Assembly (NCBI GenBank): GCA_964346185.1
Contig: CAYFTR010000023.1
Coordinates: 1 to 25,756, forward strand
Direction of reading: 5' to 3'
From: JAAYJS01 sp964346185
GTDB lineage: Bacteria; Bacillota; Clostridia; Eubacteriales; Eubacteriaceae
Length of the DNA: 25,756 nucleotides
Positions 15,370 to 23,205 of the stretch are shown piece after piece (the stretch's first letter is position 1; each line of letters begins with the position of its first letter). Below the pieces are notes generated by a model. The model saw nothing but the letters and a program-made list of their open reading frames with translations, made no database searches and had not been told where the DNA came from. The translations under genes were made by a program, and so were the position numbers.

Positions 15370-15410
15370 CCTGCCAAACTGATCAAATTGGTGTAAAAAC
15401 AAAAGGCAGG
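15370..15410 (+). promoter_or_regulatory. Inverted repeat in the 5' leader of the surface-protein gene
   Basis: CCTGCC (15370-15375) can pair with GGCAGG (15405-15410), and an alternative inner CCAA/TTGG pairing (15374-15377 with 15388-15391) competes with it. The structure ends 6 nt before the AAAGGAGG ribosome site (15417-15424). With a 6-bp stem and a 29-nt loop it may be chance. Confidence 0.25.
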
Positions 15411-15429
15411 AGGGTAAAAGGAGGTTATA

Positions 15430-18400
15430 ATGAGAAAAAAATGGCTGATCATCGCTCTGGCATTGGTCTTGGCGGTGGCGACGATTCCCGGAGCCTTTGC
15501 ACAGGAACCGACGGTTATCGACGGCAATACCTTTGCGAACTATCAAAAAACGCAACAGCAAATTGCCGATCGCTATACTGGCATTTTTGAAGAGGCACCG
15601 GGTTACGAGGGCTTGTACGAGGCCCCCCAGGCGAATACGTCCGCCGGCGGTCTGTTAACCCAAGCCTATTTAGACAAAATGCTGGAGGGCATCAACTATT
15701 TCAGATGGCTTTACGGTACTCCGGAAATTGCAAGTATAACAACCAATCAGGAACTTGCGGACTTTTCATTGGCACAGGCATGGCGCTTAAAAGAGGACGT
15801 CGGTCTGATGCACGAACCGGTCACCAAACCCGCAGGTCTAACCGATATGAGCGACGAGCGTTGGGCGGAAATCTCCGGTGAAAACGCGCTAAGTTTTCAT
15901 AATATTATTGCCGGTACAAATAGATTCGGAAGCGGAAGTTTAACCCCCGAATCCGGTAATTACGGCAGAGGTATAAAAGCTTGGATCAACGAAGGAAAGG
16001 TGACAAGCGTCACCGAAGGCCAACGGGTTATCGGACACAGAGAAGCGGTGTTGGATCCGATTCATAACCTGGCGTCCTTCGGGGCGGCGAGCCTTGTAGA
16101 AGCTGAGGGCGTTGGCAGAAGAGTGGTGGAAGCCCAATCGGCCTTTATCAAAAACGACGAAACAACCGTTCCTTACGAGCAGGATTTTTACGCCATGCCG
16201 GCACCGGGTAATTTTCCCTACAACGAATTAAATTTTGAAGACGCGGCATGGACCGTTTACCTGAACCCCGATATTTTTGGAGAAGGCCAAAATACCGATG
16301 CCGTTATTTACGTCACCAATCCCGAAGGCGAAAGGGCACAGGCAACCAACGTCAGCTCAGAGGTACAAAATCCGCGACATTATCCCCACACCGTGACTTT
16401 CGAGCCGACCAATGTCGCAAGCTTCGCGCCCGGCGAATATAAAGTGGAAGTGGAAAATTTAACGAAAGACGGTGCGCCGGTTATTTTGAAATACACCGTT
16501 GTTTTATTTGACCGCTTAAACCCCGCCGCCGACACACCGTCGATGCCGACGGTGGACAGTATCGAAGCAACCCCCGCCGACCTGCAAGTTGAAAAGGGCA
16601 CCGCTTTAGACGCACTGAAAAACAACCTGACGGTTACGGCAAATCTGTCCGACGGAACGGAAAAAACCGTTGACGGGGCGGACTACACCCTGGACGGTAC
16701 CTACGACGGCAACACCGTCGGAGACTACAGCCTAACCGTTACCTACGGCGAGAAAACCGCGCCTTTGGCGGTTCATGTGACGGAAACACAAACGCCGCCG
16801 ACAACCAAAACCTTAACGGCGATTACCTTGGAACCAAATACGGTAACCATTAATGCCGGAGATCTGCCGATGGACTTTTTTAAGGTAATCGCGACTTATT
16901 CCGACGACAGCACGGCTACCTACGACGGCAACTACGAAGGCGTCGCCGTCACTAATTTCGATACAAACGCGGTCGGCGAACAAAACGCCACCGTCCTATA
17001 CACGGAAAACGGTGTAACAAAAGAGGCCGCCTTAAAAGTAACGGTAAAACCCGTGTTCAGCGGCATTGTGGTTGATCCGAACAACTTAACCGTCGAAAAA
17101 GGGACCGAAGTGTTGCCGATTACCGTCAGAGGTATGTATAATGGACAACCCTACGACCTGGAAGACCCCGAAAAAGTGGTGATTACCGGATACGATAAAG
17201 ACACCCCCGGCGAACAACAAGTTATCGTCAGTTACAAAGGGATTGAAGCAGTCATCAACGTAACGGTTAAAGACAAATTTGTCAGGACCTTAACCGGTAT
17301 CTCCGCAAGCTTGGAAAAATCGCAAATTGAAATGTACGAAGACATGCCGGCTCTCACGGTAAAAGCCTTGTACAACGACAGCAGCGAAGAAGTTTTAACG
17401 GCGGACGCCTACGAAGTGACCGGTTTCGACAATACGGTTGCGGATACACAAACCATAACCGTAACCTTAAAGGAAGATAACACCAAAACCGCCACGGTTG
17501 TCCTCAACGTAACGGAACCCGTAAAAAAAGTAAGCGGTCTTACACTAACCTTAAAAGAAAAAACCGTACCTTTCGGCAGTAACTTGGCGGATGTTCTGCA
17601 AATTGTTGCCGAATACGACGACGGCACCACCCGAAACCTGAGCGTGGAAGACGTTACCGTATCGGGCTACAACCCCGAAACGGCAGGTAACCAAAAGGTA
17701 ACCGTTACCTACAACGGTGTCAGTGCCGAAATCGAAATTCCCGTATCGGAAAGAGTAACAAAACTGGTCGATGAAGCGACGGGAGTTACCCTAACAGCAG
17801 TCGGCAACGGCGATTTGGCAGGCGTAACCCCGGTGGTCAGCCTAAAATCCCAAGACAGTCAAACTTTTAAAGACATGGCGGCAAAATTGGCCGATACCGA
17901 CAAGGGCAGCTACACCTTGGCAAACTTGTACGATGTTAAACTAAAAAAAGGCGACGAATTTATTGCTTTTAACGAAAAAGTCACCTTGAGTTTACCGTTG
18001 AGCGGCAATACACCGGAAAGCATTTCGGGTATGGCATACTTCCCGACGGACGAAGCCGCTATCGAAGTCTTTAACGGAACGGCAAGTGCCGATAACTATA
18101 CGGCGACCGTCGATCATTTAAGTTTGTACGGCCTAATCGTCAAAACAAACACAGAACCCGAGGCGCCGACATTAAAGAAAATAACGGTAACGGTGTCGGG
18201 ACAAAGCGGAGACAGCGTTATGGTCGATATAGGTAAAGACCTGCCGGAATTGGTGGTGACCGCCTACTACGACAACGGCACTAAAAAGATATTAAATGCC
18301 GACGACTACACGATAACGCCCGCATACGACAAAAACACCGATAAAACACAAAAACTTAAAATTACCCACGAGGGCAAATCCGCGACATTAACCGTTGCTC

Positions 18401-18603
18401 GACCGAAAAAATCCGATTCGGGTACATCCGGTACGCAAGGCGATACACCGCAAAATAATAAGCAAACCAAAACGTCCTTGCCGAAACATATTACGCGGGC
18501 AATACGCTCCGGAGACACCTCACCGATTATTATTGTGGGGGTATTGCTTGGTTTATCTTTAATCGGTTTTGTTGTGGTAATGGTACTCAGACGTAAAAAA
18601 TAA
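15430..18603 (+). CDS. Secreted CAP-domain surface protein with Big_3-like Ig repeats and C-terminal membrane anchor
   Basis: 1057 residues. Signal peptide 1-24 with cleavage after GAFA, leaving Gln as mature residue 1. Residues about 75-235 are a CAP/SCP domain with H128 (GLMH), E151 (SGEN) and H203 (GHREAVLDP) in the places of the CAP cavity residues. Six divergent bacterial Ig-like repeats follow at about 375, 462, 543, 621, 701 and 915, each opening with a V/L-x-x-I hydrophobic strand and ending in VTVTYNGV-like strands. A separate beta domain of unknown type lies at about 775-905. The C-terminus has a Lys/Thr-rich linker, SGDTSP, a hydrophobic stretch (1033-1053) and RRKK. This resembles a sortase signal (TGD-type) but has no LPXTG, so it may instead stay membrane-anchored. 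AAAGGAGG lies 5 nt before the ATG. Function is unknown; adhesion or cell-wall binding is a guess. Confidence 0.9.
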   Translation: MRKKWLIIALALVLAVATIPGAFAQEPTVIDGNTFANYQKTQQQIADRYTGIFEEAPGYEGLYEAPQANTSAGGLLTQAYLDKMLEGINYFRWLYGTPEIASITTNQELADFSLAQAWRLKEDVGLMHEPVTKPAGLTDMSDERWAEISGENALSFHNIIAGTNRFGSGSLTPESGNYGRGIKAWINEGKVTSVTEGQRVIGHREAVLDPIHNLASFGAASLVEAEGVGRRVVEAQSAFIKNDETTVPYEQDFYAMPAPGNFPYNELNFEDAAWTVYLNPDIFGEGQNTDAVIYVTNPEGERAQATNVSSEVQNPRHYPHTVTFEPTNVASFAPGEYKVEVENLTKDGAPVILKYTVVLFDRLNPAADTPSMPTVDSIEATPADLQVEKGTALDALKNNLTVTANLSDGTEKTVDGADYTLDGTYDGNTVGDYSLTVTYGEKTAPLAVHVTETQTPPTTKTLTAITLEPNTVTINAGDLPMDFFKVIATYSDDSTATYDGNYEGVAVTNFDTNAVGEQNATVLYTENGVTKEAALKVTVKPVFSGIVVDPNNLTVEKGTEVLPITVRGMYNGQPYDLEDPEKVVITGYDKDTPGEQQVIVSYKGIEAVINVTVKDKFVRTLTGISASLEKSQIEMYEDMPALTVKALYNDSSEEVLTADAYEVTGFDNTVADTQTITVTLKEDNTKTATVVLNVTEPVKKVSGLTLTLKEKTVPFGSNLADVLQIVAEYDDGTTRNLSVEDVTVSGYNPETAGNQKVTVTYNGVSAEIEIPVSERVTKLVDEATGVTLTAVGNGDLAGVTPVVSLKSQDSQTFKDMAAKLADTDKGSYTLANLYDVKLKKGDEFIAFNEKVTLSLPLSGNTPESISGMAYFPTDEAAIEVFNGTASADNYTATVDHLSLYGLIVKTNTEPEAPTLKKITVTVSGQSGDSVMVDIGKDLPELVVTAYYDNGTKKILNADDYTITPAYDKNTDKTQKLKITHEGKSATLTVARPKKSDSGTSGTQGDTPQNNKQTKTSLPKHITRAIRSGDTSPIIIVGVLLGLSLIGFVVVMVLRRKK

Positions 18604-18610
18604 AGGAAAA

Positions 18611-18638
18611 TTTTCGGAGGGTGTCCGCCCTCCGAAAA
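18611..18638 (+). terminator. Hairpin after the CAP/Ig surface-protein gene
   Basis: TTTTCGGAGGG (18611-18621) pairs perfectly with CCCTCCGAAAA (18628-18638) around a 6-nt loop, 7 nt after the stop. The bases after it are CGGTTCTTT, a poor T run, so termination may be incomplete and some transcripts may enter the next gene. Confidence 0.6.
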
Positions 18639-18675
18639 CGGTTCTTTACAAATGGTAAAAAGAACGACATTATAC

Positions 18676-18704
18676 TTGAAAACAATAAGAGATTAAGCTA
18701 TAAT
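18676..18704 (+). promoter_or_regulatory. Predicted strong promoter of the 349-residue surface protein
   Basis: TTGAAA (18676-18681) and a perfect TATAAT (18699-18704) are exactly 17 nt apart, the best promoter match in the window. The leader is about 20 nt and includes AGGAGG. Confidence 0.8.
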
Positions 18705-18731
18705 TAAGGTATAAATTTAGGAGGTATTCAG

Positions 18732-19781
18732 ATGAAAAGTAGGGATATCAGAAAATGGCTAAGTTTTTTTGTGGCTTTAGCTATCATTCTAAGTGCTGTT
18801 CCCGCTTTTGCAAGCGAAGCCGAAAGCACACCCGATCTAAAAGAACTTGTCGTCAGTGTTGAAAATGCGGACGGTATTGATCTTGGAGAGTTTATTATCG
18901 GTATTAAAAACCTGAAACCGGAAGGCGCGGCACCGATCGACATTAAAAATCAGCTCGGCGTTTTCGGAGACAGAGAAATTTTAAAAGGTCAATTTGTCGA
19001 TCCCTACGCGGATGCGGCAACCGTTGTTCTCAGTTCTCTACCGGAAGACATTAGAGATTATATCGGCGATCTTCTTGCGAAAGTTTCTTTTAACTTTGTA
19101 GATGAAAGCGGCGAACCTTTAAAAGTTTTGGCGGCAGACGGCACCGTTACCACGGCACCGAGTATTTTCAGAGATTTTAAACGCGGTGAAAAACTGGTCG
19201 TCGGCGATATCATTAAAGGCCTGCCGAAAGGCTTTGAGCTGTTAAATGCGGATGCTCCCGTCGCGACCGAAAATGAATTAAACAACCAACCGGTTGTTTT
19301 AGCTGCGGCGGCAACACCCGAGGGCGAACCAGCAATCCTGGCAATGGATGCGAACGGTAACTTTACCGACGTAAAAGTCGAAGCGATTGCGGATGTTAAC
19401 CTGATGGCAATTGAAATGGCACCAAAACAACTGGCAAGTGTCGTAGACGCGAAAGATGTTGTGATTAAACAGGAAAACGAAATTGTTTTTGATGTACACA
19501 ACGCGGACGAAATAGACATTCTCTTAGCAAGCTTTACACCGGAACAACGTGCGGAAGTTCTTAATTCCGAAAACGTAACAATCGAACAACTCATGAACAT
19601 TTACTTTAACATGTACATGGGTGACCCGGAAGTCATCGTCAAAGATATTGATATCTTTGTACCGATTAAAAAAGTAGCCACCACCATACCGAAAACGGCG
19701 GACCCCACTTCTATGATGAGTCTGATCACCTTGATGGTATCCGGTGCGGGCATGGTTGCGTTAAAGAAAAAATTTAAATAA
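18732..19781 (+). CDS. Secreted surface protein with LPXTG-like (IPKTAD) C-terminal anchor
   Basis: 349 residues. Signal peptide 1-27 with cleavage after AFA. The C-terminus has IPKTAD at 319-324, a hydrophobic stretch at about 327-344 and the basic tail KKKFK: the three parts of a sortase sorting signal in the right order and spacing, but with Ile for Leu and Ala for Gly. The body (28-315) is acidic, rich in Ala, Val, Glu and Asp, with no cysteine, and matches no family I recognise. It contains repeated short pieces such as ENADG / HNADE and a GEP-type loop. A strong promoter, AGGAGG and a classic terminator frame it as a single-gene unit, which suggests high expression. No sortase gene is in the window. 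Function is unknown. Confidence 0.88.
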   Translation: MKSRDIRKWLSFFVALAIILSAVPAFASEAESTPDLKELVVSVENADGIDLGEFIIGIKNLKPEGAAPIDIKNQLGVFGDREILKGQFVDPYADAATVVLSSLPEDIRDYIGDLLAKVSFNFVDESGEPLKVLAADGTVTTAPSIFRDFKRGEKLVVGDIIKGLPKGFELLNADAPVATENELNNQPVVLAAAATPEGEPAILAMDANGNFTDVKVEAIADVNLMAIEMAPKQLASVVDAKDVVIKQENEIVFDVHNADEIDILLASFTPEQRAEVLNSENVTIEQLMNIYFNMYMGDPEVIVKDIDIFVPIKKVATTIPKTADPTSMMSLITLMVSGAGMVALKKKFK

Positions 19782-19820
19782 GGCATAGCAAGCCACTAGC
19801 AAATCTATAAATTTATAAAT

Positions 19821-19852
19821 AAAAGCCCGTTGCTTTAGCAACGGGCTTTTTT
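19821..19852. terminator. Terminator after the 349-residue surface protein
   Basis: AAAAGCCCGTTGCT (19821-19834) pairs with AGCAACGGGCTTTT (19837-19850), followed by TT. It is 39 nt after the stop. The A run on the left arm means it can also serve the convergent cardiolipin synthase gene, whose stop is at 19931. Confidence 0.92.
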
Positions 19853-19930
19853 ATGTGCCGCAGTGTGTGTTTTAAGAATACACACCTTTTGCAATTTGCG
19901 TTAAACGTCATTTAATCGAATAAATACAAA

Positions 19931-21481
19931 CTAGAGCAGGGGTGCAATGACACGCATAACATCCTGTAAAAATTGAACGGGCAAGCGGTTACGGCATTTA
20001 TCCAGGGTAATCTCTTCACAAAGATCCAAGGTAGACAGGAAGTCGTCCCGAACGGCTAAAACCGAATTTGTTTTATATAACCAAACCCCACATTCAAAGT
20101 GCAGGTATAGGGAGCGGTAATCTAAATTGGTGGTCCCCACCGTAGCGACCTCATCGTCGGAAACAAAGGTTTTTGAATGCATAAAGCCTTCACTGTATTC
20201 GTAAATCCTGACACCGGCGGTAATTAACGTTCGGTAAAAGGAGCGTGTAGTCATGTGTACCAGACGTTTATCCGGACGGTGTGGGGTTACAATACGCACA
20301 TCCACACCGGACTTTGCCGCCAACATCAGGGCGGAAATCATATTTTCATCGACGATTAAATAAGGTGTGTTGATGTATAAATAGTTTTTGGCACTGTTAA
20401 TGATCTGCAAATAGACATGCTCACCGACGTTTTCGTAATCCAGCGGGCTGTCAGCATAGGGCAGTACCAAGCCGTCGCTTTCAACGGTGCAGGGTTCATG
20501 CCGCCACGGGTAATAGGATTCAAAATTTTCTTCGACCCCTTTTACCGAACTCCACATTTGTAGAAACATCATGGTAAAACTCCAAGCCGCTTCGCCCTCT
20601 ATCATTATGGAGGCGTCCTTCCAGTGGCCGTATTTGGGATAAGCGTTGATGTATTCGTCGGCGAGGTTATTGCCGCCGGTAAAAGCGACCTTCCCGTCGA
20701 TGACCACTATTTTTCTGTGGTCCCGATTGTTTTGTATTGTTGTTAAAAAAGGTTTAAAGGGGTTAAACACGGCACATTGAATACCGTAAGCAGCCATTTG
20801 TTCAGGATAATCCTTGGGAAGTAACAAAAAGCATCCGATGTCATCGTACATTAAGCGAACATCGACACCGGCGGCAGCTTTTTCTTTTAAAATGGCTAAA
20901 ATGTTGTCCCACATAATGCCTTCTTCGATGATAAAGTACTCAAGGAAAATAAATTTTTGTGCTTTTTTTAATTCCTTTAGCAAGGCCTTAAATTTGACCT
21001 CCCCGGGAGAAAGGTAAGTGGTTCGGGTTTTTCTGTAGACGGGAAAGTGGGCGGTTTTATCCAAATAGTAAAGATGGGGTTTTAATTGGGGCGCCATGGC
21101 TACCGCCTCGTCAAAATAGCGATTGGACAAGTCGTAATAAGATTTCGATAAACCTTCCATAATGTTGATGGCTTTGTTGAGCTTTTTAGGTTCGGTTTGT
21201 AAATAATGCAAGGTATAAAAGGTAACACCCAATACGGGAAAGGTTAAAATTAACAACAACCATGTCATTTTAAAGGCTTTCTTCATACGGGTATTAAGGA
21301 TTTGCAGTACAACTAAAAAAGACAAAATGCGAAAGACCCCGTTGATGGTTTTGGACTGTTGGCTGGAGCTGACGGCAAAATAAATGATAATACCGGCTTG
21401 AATAACAATTAATAAAGCGACTATTAACCTTCTTTGAAAAAGTTTAAAGACCCATTGCCTGGGTTTTTCATGATAACTCAT
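19931..21481 (-). CDS. cls: Cardiolipin synthase (phospholipase D superfamily)
   Basis: 516 residues, matching bacterial ClsA-type enzymes, membrane proteins that join two phosphatidylglycerols to cardiolipin. Two to three N-terminal membrane segments (about 19-37, 47-63, 70-93) precede two PLD domains. The first HKD motif is H255-x-K257-x4-D262 followed by GGNNL; the second is H435-x-K437-x4-D442 followed by GTTNLD. Both are complete, so it should be active. GGGAGG lies 6 nt before the ATG. It follows the MATE gene after 17 nt, so the two probably share a transcript. Confidence 0.95.
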   Translation of the reverse strand: MSYHEKPRQWVFKLFQRRLIVALLIVIQAGIIIYFAVSSSQQSKTINGVFRILSFLVVLQILNTRMKKAFKMTWLLLILTFPVLGVTFYTLHYLQTEPKKLNKAINIMEGLSKSYYDLSNRYFDEAVAMAPQLKPHLYYLDKTAHFPVYRKTRTTYLSPGEVKFKALLKELKKAQKFIFLEYFIIEEGIMWDNILAILKEKAAAGVDVRLMYDDIGCFLLLPKDYPEQMAAYGIQCAVFNPFKPFLTTIQNNRDHRKIVVIDGKVAFTGGNNLADEYINAYPKYGHWKDASIMIEGEAAWSFTMMFLQMWSSVKGVEENFESYYPWRHEPCTVESDGLVLPYADSPLDYENVGEHVYLQIINSAKNYLYINTPYLIVDENMISALMLAAKSGVDVRIVTPHRPDKRLVHMTTRSFYRTLITAGVRIYEYSEGFMHSKTFVSDDEVATVGTTNLDYRSLYLHFECGVWLYKTNSVLAVRDDFLSTLDLCEEITLDKCRNRLPVQFLQDVMRVIAPLL

Positions 21482-21498
21482 AACGCCTCCCGGTCATT

Positions 21499-22884
21499 TT
21501 AAGAACCCGACTTTACTTTTTGGTGTAAATCCGATTGTAATTTTTTAAAAGTATATAGGAATAAGATTACCGTTGTCAATGCGGCGATACCGTCTGCAAT
21601 AGGTTCCGCCAAAAAAACGCCGAAAACTTTATTATCAAAGAAGTGGGGTAAAATATAAATGAGCGGAATTAATAAAATAATTTTTCTGAACAACGCCATA
21701 AGGGTCGACATTTTAGCATTGCCCAAGGCTAAAAACGTTTGTTGGCAGGCAAGCTGCGGACCGATAACAAAAGCAACAGCCATATAAACCCGCAAAGCCT
21801 TTGCAGCGTATGCAATTAAATTTGCATTATTACTGAATAAGCCCACAAATACTTCCGGGATCAATAGGGTCATCCCCCATACAAAGGTGGTATAGGTTAC
21901 GGAAGCAATAATAAGCGTCTTAAACGCCTTGTCCATGCGTTCGATTTTAAGTGCACCGTAGTTATAGGAGACAATGGGCTGTGCCCCCTGACTCAATCCG
22001 ATAACGGGCATAATAATAAATTGTCTGACCGACGACAAAATAGTCATGGCACCGACGGCTAAATCGCCACCGTATTTTAATAGAGAAGTGTTGAGAACAA
22101 CCAACAAAAGGCCTTCCGTACTTTGCATGATAAAGGGCGACAGCCCTAAAAAAAGACAAGGTAAAATGACCTTTTTTTCTAGCCGTATATTGTCGGACCT
22201 TAACCGCAAAGCGGAGCGCTCGGAGGTTAAGAAGCGCAAAACGTAAAGGGCGGATACCGCCTGACTGATAACAGTTGCAATGGCGGCACCTTTAACATTT
22301 AAATGAAATGTAAAAATAAAAATAGGATCCAAGACGATATTTAAAACCGCACCTACAACGGTAGCCCGCATGGCAATATGTGTGAAGCCCTGGGCGGAAA
22401 TAAACAAGGCCAGTCCCGTTGCTAATTGAAGAAAAACGGTACCCAGCAAATAAATCAGTAAATAATCCTTGGCAAAGCCCAAAGTGGTGTTGCTGGCACC
22501 GAAGGCATAAAGGACAGGTTCGGCAAAACGGTAAAAAAACAGGGTTAATAAAACGCTTAATACCAACAGCATGGCGGTACAATTACCGAGAATTTTTTCC
22601 GCTTCGTTGAGATCGCCTTTTCCGAGCATAATAGAGGCTCGGGGTGCACCGCCCCCCGCCACTAAGGAGGTAAAAGCCATAATAATAACAATAATAGGCA
22701 TCGACACACCCACTCCGGTTAAGGCCATGGGTCCGATGTCTGCTATATGGCCGATATACATGCGGTCGACCAGGTTGTATAAAATATTTACCAATTGTGC
22801 AAAAATTGCCGGTAAAGCCAGTTTGAATAAGAGTGTCGGTACGGCACCGTCTCCAAGATTGACGGCGTTGGATTTTTTTGTCAA
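21499..22884 (-). CDS. MATE family multidrug efflux transporter
   Basis: 461 residues as a 12-segment membrane protein of the MATE (MOP) family, which exports cationic drugs with Na+ or H+. The N-terminal part (VNLGDGAVPTLLFKLALPAI, then LYNLVDRMYIGHI) and the mid-protein GLSQGAQPIVSYNYGA are family hallmarks. The start was set at TTG 22884: GAGGTG lies 6 nt upstream, and the protein then begins like other MATE proteins. An in-frame ATG at 22944 has no ribosome site and would add a non-homologous 20 residues. An inverted repeat lies in the leader. It is upstream of cls. The substrate cannot be told from sequence. Confidence 0.92.
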   Translation of the reverse strand: MTKKSNAVNLGDGAVPTLLFKLALPAIFAQLVNILYNLVDRMYIGHIADIGPMALTGVGVSMPIIVIIMAFTSLVAGGGAPRASIMLGKGDLNEAEKILGNCTAMLLVLSVLLTLFFYRFAEPVLYAFGASNTTLGFAKDYLLIYLLGTVFLQLATGLALFISAQGFTHIAMRATVVGAVLNIVLDPIFIFTFHLNVKGAAIATVISQAVSALYVLRFLTSERSALRLRSDNIRLEKKVILPCLFLGLSPFIMQSTEGLLLVVLNTSLLKYGGDLAVGAMTILSSVRQFIIMPVIGLSQGAQPIVSYNYGALKIERMDKAFKTLIIASVTYTTFVWGMTLLIPEVFVGLFSNNANLIAYAAKALRVYMAVAFVIGPQLACQQTFLALGNAKMSTLMALFRKIILLIPLIYILPHFFDNKVFGVFLAEPIADGIAALTTVILFLYTFKKLQSDLHQKVKSGS

Positions 22885-23205
22885 AGTTTTCACCTCGGTT
22901 GCAAGAATAATAAATGTAATACAGAGTACTTTAAGCATAAACAAAGCAAAAACGGCCTACAGGTATTCATTTTGCCTGTATACTCAAGCACCATCTATTA
23001 TACCCGATTTTTATAAAAAGATTTTTTTCGGGGTGCGGTATTTAAGAAAGATTAAGAAAAAACGGAAATGCCGTACATGCTTCTAAGAGCATGAGAAAAC
23101 CTGCCGTTTAGCAGATACTTTTAAACGACAGGTTGTAGTGTTTGTAACGGCAGTATTTTAGCAGCTGTTTGCAAAGACGTGGGATACCGGGCAGCTTCAG
23201 TCGGA
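22885..23205. other. Intergenic region between the MATE gene and the ABC importer
   Basis: No gene is supported in this 321-nt stretch. It holds, from left to right: the MATE leader, an inverted repeat TACAGG (22958-22963) / CCTGTA (22975-22980) with an 11-nt spacer, a minus-strand TATAAT near 22993 without a good -35, a small hairpin CATGCT/AGCATG (23076-23093), and the ABC operon terminator (23094-23134). The repeat lies about 75 nt upstream of the MATE start and could be an operator or part of an RNA leader structure. Confidence 0.5.
23094..23134 (-). terminator. Terminator of the amino-acid ABC operon
   Basis: On the minus strand the arms at 23122-23134 and 23098-23110 form a 13-bp stem with one G-U pair, followed by TTTTCTC. 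A second small hairpin (23076-23093) and a T-rich stretch follow it. It is about 70 nt after the ATPase stop codon. Confidence 0.75.

Noticed and set aside
19058..19600. A 180-codon Ser-rich frame on the minus strand
   Set aside because: It is the antisense shadow of the 349-residue surface protein; no ribosome site and no recognisable protein.
22571..23086. A 171-codon plus-strand frame across the start of the MATE gene
   Set aside because: It is mostly antisense to the MATE gene, and its low-complexity basic end reads through intergenic hairpins; no ribosome site.
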